From contig SADC01001362.1 in NCBI GenBank assembly GCA_004194705.1, positions 1 through 64,000 on the forward strand: a stretch of DNA of 64,000 bases, read 5' to 3'. The notes beneath the pieces are model-generated. The model saw only the letters and a program-made list of their open reading frames with translations. It did no database searches and was not told the DNA's origin. A program made the position numbers and the translations under genes. Source of the DNA: Ditylenchus dipsaci (lineage: Eukaryota; Nematoda; Chromadorea; Rhabditida; Anguinidae). Shown here piece by piece: positions 25,367-35,436 of this stretch (its first letter is position 1; each line of letters begins with the position of its first letter).

Positions 25367-26437
25367 TTTAACTAGCTATAGGCTGTGTAACAATTTTATT
25401 TAATAAAATGGTCGGAAGTATATAGGAAATCTGATTGCAAAAGGTTGACACAGTAAAAGAGATGCTTTCCATTGTTACGCAACCTTTATATGTTCTTCTA
25501 TTTGGAATGGATGACTCCTAGGTTAGCCTGCGGGGTTGGAAAACAAGTACGTCAAACTAGTTTGCCAATTACAAACCTCAATTGGCTAAGAAAAAAGTTG
25601 ATATGAATAAAATATAAATAGTAAGATTTGATGCACTGTATTTCTTCTAATGAGCGCCCATGCTCTAATAAGCGCCCATCCCTTACTTTGAAAACCTACA
25701 GGTGTTCAAACTTTCCCAGACACATATTTTTGAATTAGCGCCGAAAATTATTGACCAACCACTCATTCTGAAGCTCATAATCTAGCATATTGTTAAAAAA
25801 ATTTGATAGATTTTGATTAATTTCACGTTTCGGTCGGAGTCCTGCACCAATTAGATGGCCCCGTCAGTCTCCTGACGTAACCTGAATAGTCTAAGGTATA
25901 AGCAGATCAATTTCATAGATCAGCCTTAAATTTTAGTGTTCCAAATGTCCGTAGAGACAAGATTGTCGCGTAGGGACAACATTATTGGATAAATAAGCGC
26001 CATTGTTGAAAACATTCGTTGATTTTCCTAGGACGGATGATGGCACCAGCAGAACAATTTTTGAAAGATTCAAAAAAAAAGTTATGGCCGTTTCTCTGCC
26101 CAGAATCTGAACGAAACCTCAGACTCTAGACTTCCGAATGAGTGGTCATTTAAAAAAGTTTGAGCACTCTGTGTATCTCAGCCCATAGCTAACATTTAAC
26201 ACGGCTCTCAACCCACACGAGCTTTGAGTTTTCTGATATTGAGCACGAAAAATTTCGAGATCGATCTCAAAATTTTCTGATTTTCGGGGGTTTATAAAAG
26301 ACGATTATTAGAAAAAAGCCCAAAACGAATATTTTAAAAAGTAAATAAAAAATTGTACTATTCTCATCATTTTTCAAGAATGTATTTATTGACAAATGGA
26401 TAATATGTATCTGTCTTGATTAGTCAGTTTCAATAGA
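25367..26437. other. Intergenic, no gene recognised
   Basis: Short repeats such as CTAATGAGCGCCCAT/CTAATAAGCGCCCAT (25650-25680) and AATAAGCGCCATT (25992). Weak inverted matches (CCACTCATTCTGAAG against TTCCGAATGAGTGG) suggest an old palindromic element at about 25640-26160. Confidence 0.4.
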
Positions 26438-26830
26438 TCAATGAATGCAGTCTCGTGTCTCTCCTGAGAACTTGCCAGCCAGCTCAATTGTTCCAGCATT
26501 GTAGAGCTGTCGAGGTGTGTCGCCATTGTTACGTACTTGTCTGGGATCATGATGCTGAAACGTCGTTGGCATGGCTAAATGACTAAATTTAGGTGAAATT
26601 ACGCCATTTAATGCTTATTAACCTTCCACCCGTCATTGCAATCGTGGTAGACGTAAAGCTTTCTGAATACTGTAAATGTTATTTGCATTTTCAAGGTGTA
26701 ATAACAATTAATTACGGGTCAATTTTGCTCATTTCACGAGCAGTGCCAGAGAGCTGAAAGAATCCAGGGAGTCAGTTTTGGTAGAAGCATTTTGTCATCC
26801 ATGCTAGTGACTGAAAATAGTGAAGTATGA
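26438..26830 (-). CDS. Unrecognised multi-exon gene (3' part)
   Basis: Not recognised. The terminal exon starts at 26574 after acceptor ATTTAG. An internal exon (about 26632-26679) reads FRKLYVYHDCNDGWK and is bounded by a 46-bp GT-AG intron on its upstream side. A further piece near 26705-26742 reads LSGTAREMSKIDP after acceptor TTTCAG. The terminal exon is open in two frames: one gives MPTTFQHHDPRQVRNNGD... with stop at 26438; the other joins the previous exon in phase and begins PCQRRFSIMIPDKYV, running on to about 26378. One frame shift is needed between the internal exons. A very weak resemblance of the second reading to doublecortin-type domains is not enough for a call. Confidence 0.4.
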
Positions 26831-27089
26831 AATCATAAACCGAACATGTTTTAATTTTTCGACTACTAATTATAGAAGCACTGAATTTGCTGCAAATTTT
26901 AAAACATGCGGTTTTGAAGGTTGCACAATTATTATTTTTTATTTTTTGACATAATTCTATCAGTATCAATTGGTCATAAAAGAAAAAGAAAAACAGTTTT
27001 AAAGGTCGCAATAAAATATAAGTAACCTACCGTGGCACCACCAAGCGGGTTTGACCAACTGGGTACACCCCTGAGTGTAACTACCTTGG

Positions 27090-27180
27090 GTACAGTCGAA
27101 CCTCGATACAGTGATCATCCAAGGAACCCCTCACAGGTGATCACTACATAGAGTGATCCTTAAACAAAGGTATAGCTCAT
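27090..27180. mobile_element. MITE end, CAGTCGAACCTCGATA type
   Basis: TACAGTCGAACCTCGATACAG followed by GTGATCATCCAAGG and GTGATCACTACATAGAGTGATC, a short terminal segment of a Tigger/pogo-like element. Confidence 0.5.
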
Positions 27181-27650
27181 CTAACAATCATTGGCCGAAC
27201 ACCATGGACGAAGCTTTTTTGAGCAAAAATATTTTTTTGGGGCGAATTCGCTTTTTTCGGTGCAATTTTTTATTTACAACTTCTTATTTTTTTAGATTGA
27301 TAGCACTTTCATGTAGCCCTACTCTTCTAGCTTCTAACGAGGTACCTTTACAACATCTTTTCAAAATGGCACAAAAAGTGAAAGTAGGAATCAAACAAAA
27401 CATTGTCAATAAGTTTTTATAAAATCAGATTGAAAAATATTTTGTAGACTTTTGTAAAGCTGCAATGTAATTGTTTAATTTGTCATTTTATTTAACTGCT
27501 TTGAAAAAAACAAAAAAACTCTTACAGTGCCATTACAAAATAAGTTCTTAATATACTGTTAGAGAAAATTGTTTTTTCAGCAGGCATCAAATAATAAGGT
27601 CAGTGCCGAATTCTTAGTTGCAGATTACTATGTCGCTATTGCGATGTTGA

Positions 27651-27833
27651 CTAATGGCCGACATCTGGATTGTTGTATACGCAACACTTCTGGGTGTCTA
27701 CACAGGCAACATCCAGTCTAAGCAGAGATTCAGGGCACTGGCTACCACCACCATTGCCACCATCGCATTGAACATGTTCAACAGTCACTAGCAACATGCA
27801 GACCAATACCAAGCTGAACACAACCAACTTCAT
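27651..27833 (-). CDS. Secreted Cys-rich peptide, left copy, 60 aa
   Basis: Single-exon secreted peptide. ATG 27833 begins a signal peptide (MKLVVFSLVLVCMLLVTVEH). The mature part is Gly-rich (CDGGNGGGSQC) and then CPESLLRLDVACVDTQKCC, ending YNNPDVGH. I chose this Met rather than the longer open frame because it matches the right copy and starts the signal peptide. Cys pattern of the mature part: C-x8-C-x10-C-x5-CC. The D-x2-C-x4-KCC arrangement resembles the second half of a WAP four-disulfide core domain but lacks its final Cys pair, so function is open (antimicrobial, inhibitor or signalling peptide are all possible). It is transcribed away from the palindrome centre. Confidence 0.75.
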   Translation of the reverse strand: MKLVVFSLVLVCMLLVTVEHVQCDGGNGGGSQCPESLLRLDVACVDTQKCCVYNNPDVGH

Positions 27834-27894
27834 TGTTGAATCAAATAAGTTGAATATACTTTTAATGTTGGTGTTTAGATGGAAGCAACCAAAT

Positions 27895-27901
27895 TTATAT
27901 A
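27895..27901 (-). promoter_or_regulatory. TATA box of the left peptide gene
   Basis: TATATAAAT on the minus strand, about 62 bp upstream of the ATG, followed by the conserved leader CCATCTAAACACC shared with the right copy. Confidence 0.5.
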
Positions 27902-28130
27902 CTCTTTTATTGTTCAAAAACTAATCTTGAGTGCGATAATATTTATTGCACTTTACTCAAGAAACAAGCTTGATTTGCATAAATTTTGTCCCATCACAAA
28001 TATATTGCACATAGTACTCCATGGAAATATTTTTGTGATTGAACAAAATTTATGCAAATTAAGCTTGTTCTTCAGAAAAGTGCAATAAATATTATCGCAC
28101 TCAAGATTAGTTTTTGAACAATAAAAACAG

Positions 28131-28140
28131 TATATATATA
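28131..28140 (+). promoter_or_regulatory. TATA box of the right peptide gene
   Basis: TATATATATA about 58 bp upstream of the right ATG at the position mirroring the left TATA box, before the same CCATCTAAACACC leader. A dinucleotide TA run is possible here. Confidence 0.5.
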
Positions 28141-28197
28141 TGGCTGGTTCCATCTAAACACCACATTAAAAGTATATATAACTTATTTGATTTAACA

Positions 28198-28371
28198 ATG
28201 AAGTTGGTTGTGTTCAGCTTGGTATTGGTCTTGCTAGTGGCTGTTGAACATGCTCAATGTGATGGTGGTGATGGTGGTAACCAGTGCCCTGAATCTCTGC
28301 TTAGACTAGATGTTGCGTGTGTGGACACCCAAAAGTGTTGCGTATACAACACCCAGGATGTCGGCCATTAG
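28198..28371 (+). CDS. Secreted Cys-rich peptide, right copy, 57 aa
   Basis: Mirror paralogue of the left copy. Signal peptide MKLVVFSLVLVLLVAVEH; mature part CDGGDGGNQC, then the identical block CPESLLRLDVACVDTQKCC and end YNTQDVGH, stop TAG at 28369-28371. Differences are substitutions and whole-codon indels in the signal and Gly-rich parts; all Cys of the mature part are kept and the frame is intact, which argues that both copies are functional or only recently relaxed. Head-to-head arrangement with the left copy, start codons 364 bp apart around the palindrome centre. Confidence 0.75.
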   Translation: MKLVVFSLVLVLLVAVEHAQCDGGDGGNQCPESLLRLDVACVDTQKCCVYNTQDVGH

Positions 28372-28778
28372 TCAACATCGGCAATAGCGACATAGTAATC
28401 TGCAACTAAGAATTCGGCACTGACCTTAATATTTGATGCCTGCTGAAAAAACAATTTTTCTCTAACAGTATATTAAAGAACTTATTTTTGTAATGGCACT
28501 GTAAGAGTTTTTTGTGTTTTTTCAAAGCACTTAAATAAAATGACAAATTAAACAATTACATTGCAGCTTTACAAAGGTCTACAAATATTTTTCAATTTGA
28601 TTTTATAAAAACTTATTGACTTTTCTAAAAGCCATTTTAATAGCTATAAAAGCTTTTTTAATAAAATTTTGGTCATGGTAGGATTGACTACGATAGTGAA
28701 CGGTAGGTTACTACAACATATTGAAAATCGGTAATCTGGGCTTTTTAGTTAGCTGCAGATTTGTAGTTAGCCGTATTA

Positions 28779-29018
28779 AAGGGGGGGGGTGAAGCTACTT
28801 AGGTTTGAAGAAGTGGCTTCCATGGTTTTTGTGTTTGTGTTTTGGCTCAAAATCGTGTTGCAGGTTCAATCCTACGTGGTGTCACTTTATCTTCTTGATA
28901 CTTTTGGCTAGTTCTAGGGCTGATTAGACTTTTTTAACGCCAGATTTGGCTGCGCCATTCGCACTGCGCCATGGAAGCCACTTTTTCAAACCTAAATGGC
29001 TTCCCCCCCCCCCTTTAA
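28779..29018. mobile_element. MITE with G-run/C-run terminal inverted repeats
   Basis: Left end TTAAAGGGGGGGGG and TACTTAGGTTTGAAGAAGTGGCTTCC; right end GGAAGCCACTTTTTCAAACC and CCCCCCCCCCTTTAA. A B-box-like GGTTCAATCC lies inside at about 28869. About 240 bp, no coding. Confidence 0.7.
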
Positions 29019-29399
29019 TAAGGGTTGTTTAATTTTCCAAAAGCTGCGACTCGTGCCAACTTGCCTTTAGCAAATTTATACAACTGCTATTAGTGTGTTA
29101 TTGCTTTTACATAAGAACCGAGTAAGAAACATCCAAATGTAGTTCACGTGAAACATTTTTCCATTTTTAATCTAAAGGTTTTTTTTCATCATAATTTTTT
29201 TCTGGATCGGATTTCTAATTTCCGTAAGCGCAGTTCGACTCAGAATTCAAAAGAAAATTTTCGGTATATAATGTTACAAACATAATTCTCGCTCGATACC
29301 TCTTGTGGTTTGGGACTTGCCCATCCAAGGAATCCATAGTCTAGGACCCCAACCAAGGGGAGGGGGATACCAAGCGAAAATCATGTTTTCGACATTATG

Positions 29400-29591
29400 T
29401 GTTATGTCTGATGACGGATAGGATGTAACAGCTGCACAGAGAGAGTCAGAGCGAAAGATACGAGCAACCTTTATTGAGCAGCGCGAACAACAGATGATCA
29501 GACTATATCAAGACGCAGCTTATATAGTCTGATCGCAATACAAATACATTATCTCATTGAGACAAATAATATGCTTTCTTGGAATATAACA
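29400..29591 (-). repeat. 3' LTR
   Basis: 192-bp repeat, TG...CA on the minus strand, with a mirror AGACTATATAAGC/GATATAGTCT stretch that includes the TATA-like sequence and an AATAAAGG polyadenylation-type signal on the minus strand near 29468-29475. Confidence 0.85.
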
Positions 29592-30154
29592 TCTCCCTTT
29601 CTTTTTAGAGCGAAGAACCATTTTCTTCGAATTCGTAGCTTTTCTTCTTCGGATCCACACCAGGAAACGTCTTGGCTTTTGCAGGCGATCGGAGCGGCGC
29701 GGCGTGAATGAAGGAAACTGATTTGCGGGAGACGAAGACGAGGCAGTCCGGGAACGGAGTATTGACCTTGGTGGCCCAGTAGAAGAGACATTCGGTATTG
29801 GATCGGCGGGGGCGGCGAAACTGACACGGCGCGGACGAGTAGCTGGGTTTTCGGGCTCTTCCAGGATGAGGCCTTGATCAACGGCTGTGAAGATGCACTT
29901 GAGGCAGGAATTCACGTCGGCGGATTTGAGATACATGACGCTGATGTAGATGACCATTCATACGAACACTGTAGAGCACGGAACCGATTCGACCTTGGAT
30001 GTAGCGGCGACCCCCTTACTTGACTATAGCTGCGGCGGACATCCTGACCGGCACATGGAACTGAAGACGGACGGGAGAAGGTGAGAAGGCTTCTGCAGAG
30101 TGGACGCAAAATGAGAGCGGAGTGCGGAGAAGACTGAGGTAGAGCAGCACGGAG

Positions 30155-30954
30155 TTAGCGGGCCAGAAATCTTTCAATTGATTGCGGAGAGATCGACGAA
30201 ATTCGCTTGTTTGACGCGGAGGAACGCTTGGCTTCTGAGAGAGCTGCATTGGATTGACAGCAACATTGAAGATCTTCTTTGAGGTGTATCGGTGGCAGAC
30301 TTGCACCATTCAGGAGCATCGGCGTGTTTCCAACTTCTTGAGCACTGAGACGGAGTTCGGCATCCGACGGATTCTTGAGCGCAGAGATAAACACCAGGGC
30401 TTTGAATTGTTCGGTGGTGAGGGCATCGAGTTGGAAGAGCTCACATTGCTTGTTGACAATTCCGGAAAATGTGACGACGCCCGTAGAGGAATCTCGGACT
30501 AGCTGAGGCACTTGTAGCGGCGATTGAAGAGCGAATGAGTTGGAGCAAAGAGCGATTGGAGCTTGGCCACGGTGTCATCGAATGAGATATCCCTCGGCTG
30601 CTGAGGCAATATGTTGTTGGCGAAGCGCTGGAATTCTGTTTTGCCCAAACGAGAGACGAGGAGACGAGCCTTGGTAGCATCATCCAAAACTTCGGCGTCG
30701 GCAGTGAAGACATCCTGGTAGCGCGCATACCATCGATCGAAGGTGTCATTTTCGTCTGGATCGTAGACGAACTCGGATAGACGGAGCGAAAGAGACTGCA
30801 TCAGACGATCGATTGGAGCAGGATTTGGCTGAGCATTGGCTGGAAGAGGCGGAGCTTGGACTTGCATTGCTTGAAGCGCGGCGAGGAACTGCTGTTGTTG
30901 CTGCTGGAGATTTGCTGAAGGACTTCTGGATTCATATTCGACCCAGATCGCCAC
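30155..30954 (-). pseudogene. gag-like capsid region of the LTR element
   Basis: Begins next to the 5' LTR: Gln-rich NLQQQQQQFLAALQAMQ, then FDRWYARYQDVF, LVSRLGKTEFQRFANNILP and a LFNRRYKCLS block. After a frame change at about 30505 comes an LDALTTEQFKALVFISALK block. This is the order found in capsid regions of Ty3/gypsy elements of invertebrates. The frame change, and direct joining to integrase-tail sequence, mark it as defective or non-autonomous. Confidence 0.75.
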
Positions 30955-30955
30955 T

Positions 30956-31152
30956 TGTTATGTCTGATGACGGATAGGATGTAACAGCTGCACAGAGAGA
31001 GTCAGAGCGAAAGATACGAGCAACCTTTATTGAGCAGCGCGGAACGACAGAATGATCAGACTATATCAAGACGCAGCTTATATAGTCTGATCGCAATACA
31101 AAATACATTATTCTCATTGAGACAAATAATATGCTTTCTTGGGAATATAACA
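30956..31152 (-). repeat. 5' LTR
   Basis: 197-bp copy of the LTR, differing from the 3' copy mainly by single-base indels in homopolymers and around GAACGACAG. Downstream on the minus strand the internal part opens with GTGGCGATCTGGG, the expected primer-binding-site position. Confidence 0.85.
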
Positions 31153-31508
31153 TTATGTGCCAAAAAATTGCTTTTAAATTGTTAGTCCTTCTGTAGAATC
31201 AGAAATTTAGAGTTAGATCCGATAAAGTAATGGTCAAAGCAAAAGCTGCAGAAAATTGGGCCACCCTGCACAAGAATCTCACTTGAATATTTGCCACTAC
31301 GACCTTTTTTGATTTATTTTTTTTCTTTTTGACAGCTTTAGTGACTTTGATTTTCTGAAAGTTGACAGCACGGTTTCCATGTTAAGCTGAAGATTTCGGA
31401 AAGGAGAAGAAAACATACACGAACGCTGTCAAAAAACATAAGTAAAACAGAAAATGCGAAAACACTAAACAAGTTAGGTAATTTACCTAAAATTTGTGAC
31501 AAATAGTT

Positions 31509-31781
31509 TTAGTTGGGGATCCAATCTACCCCCCCCCATTTCCCTGTGTAGGTTATAAAACATATAAACCAACATCGGTCTTTGTCGTAGAGCTTGACGA
31601 GAATATTTGCAGCTGGCCTTCCATCACAGGTCAAGTAGCCTAAACAATAAAAAGTTTTGCATAATGCAACAAAAGTGGTAAAACCTTGGGCTCCAGCAGC
31701 TTGTTTGGTTCTAATACCAAAAGTATAAGCGATTGCTGCCAAGGCAAAAAGAATAACACATGAGCCAACCAGAGTTTTCAT
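31509..31781 (-). CDS. Transthyretin-like (TTL) secreted protein, 3'-truncated
   Basis: TTLs are small secreted beta-sandwich proteins, abundant in nematodes and almost restricted to them. ATG 31781 opens a signal peptide (MKTLVGSCVILFALAAIAYT). Exon 1 ends at 31685 with donor GTTTTA, and exon 2 starts at 31639 after TTTAG in phase, giving GYLTCDGRPAANILVKLYDK, the first beta-strands and family motif (Cys-Asn/Asp-Gly-Lys/Arg-Pro-Ala ... Val-Lys-Leu-Tyr-Asp). After DKDR the family continues with an acidic DDL loop and about 80 more residues. Here the frame runs into WFICFITYTGKWGG and a stop at 31509, and no further exon is seen before the TE cluster at 31.2 kb. It is either truncated or missing its last exons. 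A TATATATAAA lies upstream near 31882. Confidence 0.7.
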   Translation of the reverse strand: MKTLVGSCVILFALAAIAYTFGIRTKQAAGAQGFTTFVALCKTFYCLGYLTCDGRPAANILVKLYDKDRCWFICFITYTGKWGGVDWIPN

Positions 31782-31799
31782 TTTCTTCTGAAAACTTTA

Positions 31800-32494
31800 A
31801 AATATTTTTCAGCAAATAAATAAAAGCTAAATTAAAGCAAACAGGCAAGCTAGATGAGGAAATGCTTCTAGCTATGTTTATATATAAATTTAGCAGGGTA
31901 AACAACACCAGTAAGCGTAAATAACCATCAATTTTCTAAGTTAAAACAAGGGAACAGACGGAGGATATAAACAATACTAAATCGATTGATAGTTGGATAA
32001 ACATAAATATTGTCCTTTTTTATCTTCTTGTTTTTTCAAGTATCAAAGTTCATGCACATAAAACACTTTTTGACTTTTAACTCCATTTATATGTATAAAA
32101 AGCATCTGAATATAATTGATCTGAATACAATACCGAAGCATCTGAATATAATACCTATAAAGTGATTTTATCTCTTCAAGACTTCGAAAAGCCGTAAATG
32201 TAATATAAAAGAGCACCACCCGAATGGCCAATTTATCAGAATTTTATTGGTTGTGTAGTAATTTTGCGCGTTTTTTGTGGAATTTTCTTAATTTCTTAAT
32301 TATATTTTGTAGATTAAGAGCTTTGCTAGAAAAAAAAGTGTGACGTTACTGCATGCCAGTTATGAAAATCAAGATGATGCCTAAACGATAAAAAATATAT
32401 AGATTGAAAAAAAGTTAAACGAGAATAAGACTGACGCGATTTTGTGAAAGTTGAAGGAAAACTATGACTCTAATAAGGTTCAAACAACAGCATA
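31800..32494. other. Upstream region of the TTL gene
   Basis: AT-rich, with a duplicated ATCTGAATATAAT/CATCTGAATACAATACC segment at 32100-32150. Nothing else recognised. Confidence 0.4.
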
Positions 32495-32775
32495 TAACAC
32501 GCCTCAAAATATTTTTTTTAATTTCTGACTTTTGCCATTTTAAAAAAAATTTTAGTCAAAAATTTCCCGTGGTGCAAAATCTGACTCAGGATGAGCGCGT
32601 GTTCATCCTGAGTCAGATTTTGCACCATCGTTAACTGTAGAATTTCTCATATATTATACGAGAAATTCTACAGTTATTGACGCACAGTCATCGACGGTGA
32701 AAAATCTGACTCAGGATGAACACGTGCTCATCCTGGGTCAGATTTAAATAAAAGTTTATCTTGAGGCGTATTATA
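32495..32775. mobile_element. MITE made of three successive hairpins
   Basis: Outer ends TATAACACGCCTCAA and TTGAGGCGTATTATA. Hairpin 1: GTGCAAAATCTGACTCAGGA and mirror (32570-32624). Hairpin 2: ACTGTAGAATTTCTC and mirror (32634-32675). Hairpin 3: AATCTGACTCAGGATGA and mirror (32702-32746), whose arms repeat those of hairpin 1. Confidence 0.75.
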
Positions 32776-34234
32776 TGAAATGCACCCATCTGCACTGCAA
32801 AACCTCAAGCAAGTAATAAGTCCCGTTAAGGTCACCTGCCAACTAGCCGGATCTCACCTTCAGGTCGTTTTGTTTAGAACTTAAATATATGCGCAAAAGT
32901 TACCTTTTTAGTTGCTCGTTTTTTAAAGCAAAAGTTCTCATTTTCCGACATTAAAAATAAGCGTTTTGTTGTATCTTTCTATCAAACGAAATCAAACAAA
33001 CACCGGCCACAAGCTGTCTTTTTTGGACCTCTTTTGTGAATTTTTCAACGGAAATATTAAGACCTGACTGTGTTGGCGCCATTAAATTCCAACAATGCAG
33101 GGTGCGCCAAAATAACGCAAGCACTCTTGAACGTTTTGGCTCCTGAACGGTTTTTTTATCTAAGACATTGTCTGATTGATTTCCGAATATTTTTTGTAAA
33201 TAGTATAACTGATTTGGTTTGCTAAAAACCTGAAATATGCCACAAAAAAACTGGAAACTGCCACGGAAAACTCGCGAAAAGACTTAAATATGCCACGAAA
33301 AATAATTTTTTTCCGTGGCACGTTTCAGTTTTCTCGTATCATATTTCAGTTTGTTTGACGGGGTTTTTATGACATTTTTCAGTTTTTTCTTGGCATCTCT
33401 TTCTTTATAAGTTTTTGTGGCATATTTCCTGTTTTCAGTGAACCAAATCAATTTATGCCATCTAATTGACGGTTTTTGATTGAATTTTGCTTAGAAATTT
33501 TAAAAAGATTAATCATTCATTCTTAACTATTTCTGTTGTATTATTAAAAAAAACTTGCTTGCTCTGTTTGCTCACAGTTCTCTTGTATTAATTCTAGGTA
33601 GTTTTCTTCATTGTTCACATTGTAGTTTTGGATGTAAGCCTTCTTGTTTATTGTACTCGTTCTTAGCTTTTATTTGGCTTTTTGACTGTTTGGATGGATT
33701 TCTGTTTTTATAACCTTCACTAATTGACTCCGTTATTCTTATTTTCGCTATTTAATTTTAAAAACAATCAATAAAACTTTTCAAGTTATTTTTTTTTGCT
33801 TTTACTAAATTTAACATTGTGAATTTCTGCCATAGTTTTTATTTCAAATTTCTACCTATCGAAAAAAGACATTGTTTTGATTTTACATTTGAAAATCCTA
33901 CATCTTTGGGTCCTGATCTGCGGCTTTGCCTAAAAACCGCAGAAAAACACCCTATTACTGCTGATTTCAAATAATCTCTTCTAATAGAAAACGCGCGGGC
34001 ATCCCTGTCAATTTTTCTAACCATTGTTACATTCTTTTATTAAATCAGAGTCTTAAGGGAATGGTAGCCATGTTTTGTAGTATGTGACTCTTGGTAAAAA
34101 TTGCAATTAATCTACTGTTTCTCGCTTTGTAATATTACAGTTTCAAAAATGATAAAAAAACTATTTTTGGCATTTTATTACAAATGTAAACAGTTTCTTT
34201 ACAACAAAAAATACTTTAGTTACTTTACAGCCAA
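32776..34234. other. Intergenic, no gene recognised
   Basis: 33230-33440 holds imperfect mirrored TGCCACGAAAA/TTTTCCGTGGCA and TATGCCAC/GTGGCATATTTC blocks, probably an old palindromic element. The remainder is AT-rich. A TTTACAG acceptor six bases before the next ATG may be a 5'-UTR or trans-splice acceptor. Confidence 0.4.
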
Positions 34235-35261
34235 ATGTCTGCAACAATCGCCAGTACAGAGCAGTCTCGTGTAGAATACAAATCTGGAGATGTTGTTTTG
34301 CAAGGAATGCTGTGTGTTCCCCAAAACAAACTGTAGGTCCTCAATAAACAATATACCAAAATAACACTACTAAATATTATTAGAGCAGCAGACCCTAATT
34401 TCAAACTACCAGCTGTAATTGTTTTTCACGCTTTTGAGGGTATTACTGAATTTGAGGAAGAGCAGACAAATAATCTGGCTAAGGTTTAAAAAATAATATG
34501 TATCATTTTAAGTCCTAAACTAGCTAAATTTGTTTGTAAGCTTGGTTATGTTGCTTTTGCTGCTGATGTTTATGGCAAAGATGTTAAAAAAATACTGAAG
34601 GAGAGTGGTTCGATGTTCTGAAGACTTTCAAAGATGATCGAATAGGTCTTTTACGGCCAAGACTATTGGCCGCTTTGGAGCAGGTGAAGTCACTGAAATA
34701 TGTAGATGCTGGTAAGGTAAGCACCCATTATGTAAAATTATTCAGTTAAATGATACATGAGCAGATAGGCGCTATCGGTTTCTGTTTTGGTGGACTGTGT
34801 GCGCTGGATCTGGCCAGAATCAACTCGGGCATTGTAGCTGCAGTCAGTTTTCATGGCTCTTTTAATGGCTTGCCAGATCAGCCTGAGCCAGAAAAGTTGG
34901 AGCCAATCCAGGCGAGTGTTCTTGTTTGTCATGGAGATGCTGACACACATGTCCCTATGGCCCAGGTTTGACTATTTATTGTTTGTCTATTTAGCATAAT
35001 ATTTATTATTTAGTGCCAAGAACTGATGACCGAATTGAGAGCTAGAAAAGCGGATTGGCAATTTGTGTTCTATGGAAACGCAAAGCATGGATTTACCATG
35101 CCTAGTAAGCTCTTTTCTCAAGATTGTAAAATTTTAATCACATTTTTTTTCAAGAATTAGCCAATTGTACTAGAGAAGGGGTTGGATACAACAAATTAGC
35201 CGCAGAGAGGTCATGGGCGGCGATGCTTCAACATCTTAATGCAGCTCTAAAACTTTATTGA
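34235..35261 (+). CDS. Dienelactone hydrolase family protein, six exons
   Basis: Alpha/beta-hydrolase of the dienelactone hydrolase/carboxymethylenebutenolidase family, cytosolic, hydrolysing lactone or ester bonds. Exons: 34235-34332, 34384-34483 (LPAVIVFHAFEGI), 34541-34716 (LGYVAFAADVYGKD), 34765-34965, 35014-35104 and 35161-35261, with GT-AG introns of 46-60 bp. The catalytic triad is visible: Cys in IGFCFGG, Asp in VCHGDADTHVP, His in NAKHGFTMP. The C-terminus YNKLAAERSWAAMLQHL matches the family end. Total about 245 residues, a normal length. One frame break at the A7 run 34586-34592: one extra A restores continuity into EGEWFDVLKTF. It is convergent with the ERMP1 gene, stop codons 175 bp apart. 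Confidence 0.9.
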
Positions 35262-35436
35262 TTCAAAAAATATGTGATAAAAACACTTTATATTTAGTCA
35301 GCATTCTACAATGAAATGATAAATTTTGTATGTCAAAAAATAACGTTTCTTAAGTCTTACACAATATTTTTACAATGCAGTAACTGCCTAAAAAGCATCT
35401 TGGCTACAGAGATTCAAAACAACCAATAACAATATT

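Larger units (their letters stand above)
27402..28625. repeat. 1.2-kb palindrome carrying two divergent peptide genes
   Basis: Left arm about 27402-28005 and right arm about 28015-28625, centred near 28010. The outer ends read CAATAAGTTTTTATAAAATC and its mirror. Inside are mirrored CTCTTACAGTGCCATTAC, CAGTGCCGAATTC, both coding regions and AAACAAGCTTGATTTGCATA. The arms differ by substitutions and small indels throughout, so they are diverged duplicates rather than an exact fold-back. Confidence 0.85.
29395..31157 (-). mobile_element. LTR retrotransposon, internally deleted, with 5-bp target duplication
   Basis: Element reads on the minus strand. LTRs are 29400-29591 and 30956-31152, each starting TGTTAT and ending ATAACA, bounded by a TTATG duplication (29395-29399 and 31153-31157). 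A purine tract (AAAAAGAAAGGGAGA) lies just inside the 3' LTR (29592-29610). The internal region is only about 1.36 kb: a gag-like capsid part at 30954-30155, then what looks like the integrase tail at about 30030-29600 (HLHQRHVSQIRRR, PRRSDRLQKPRR). Protease, reverse transcriptase, RNase H and most of integrase are missing. It resembles Ty3/gypsy-type elements of the K02A2.6 group. The two LTRs differ by few bases, suggesting recent insertion. It landed in an older fold-back element. Confidence 0.85.

Noticed and set aside
27402..28625. Palindrome as a pure long-read fold-back artefact
   Set aside because: The two arms differ by coding substitutions and whole-codon indels with both frames kept, which random read error would not give; reads should still be checked.
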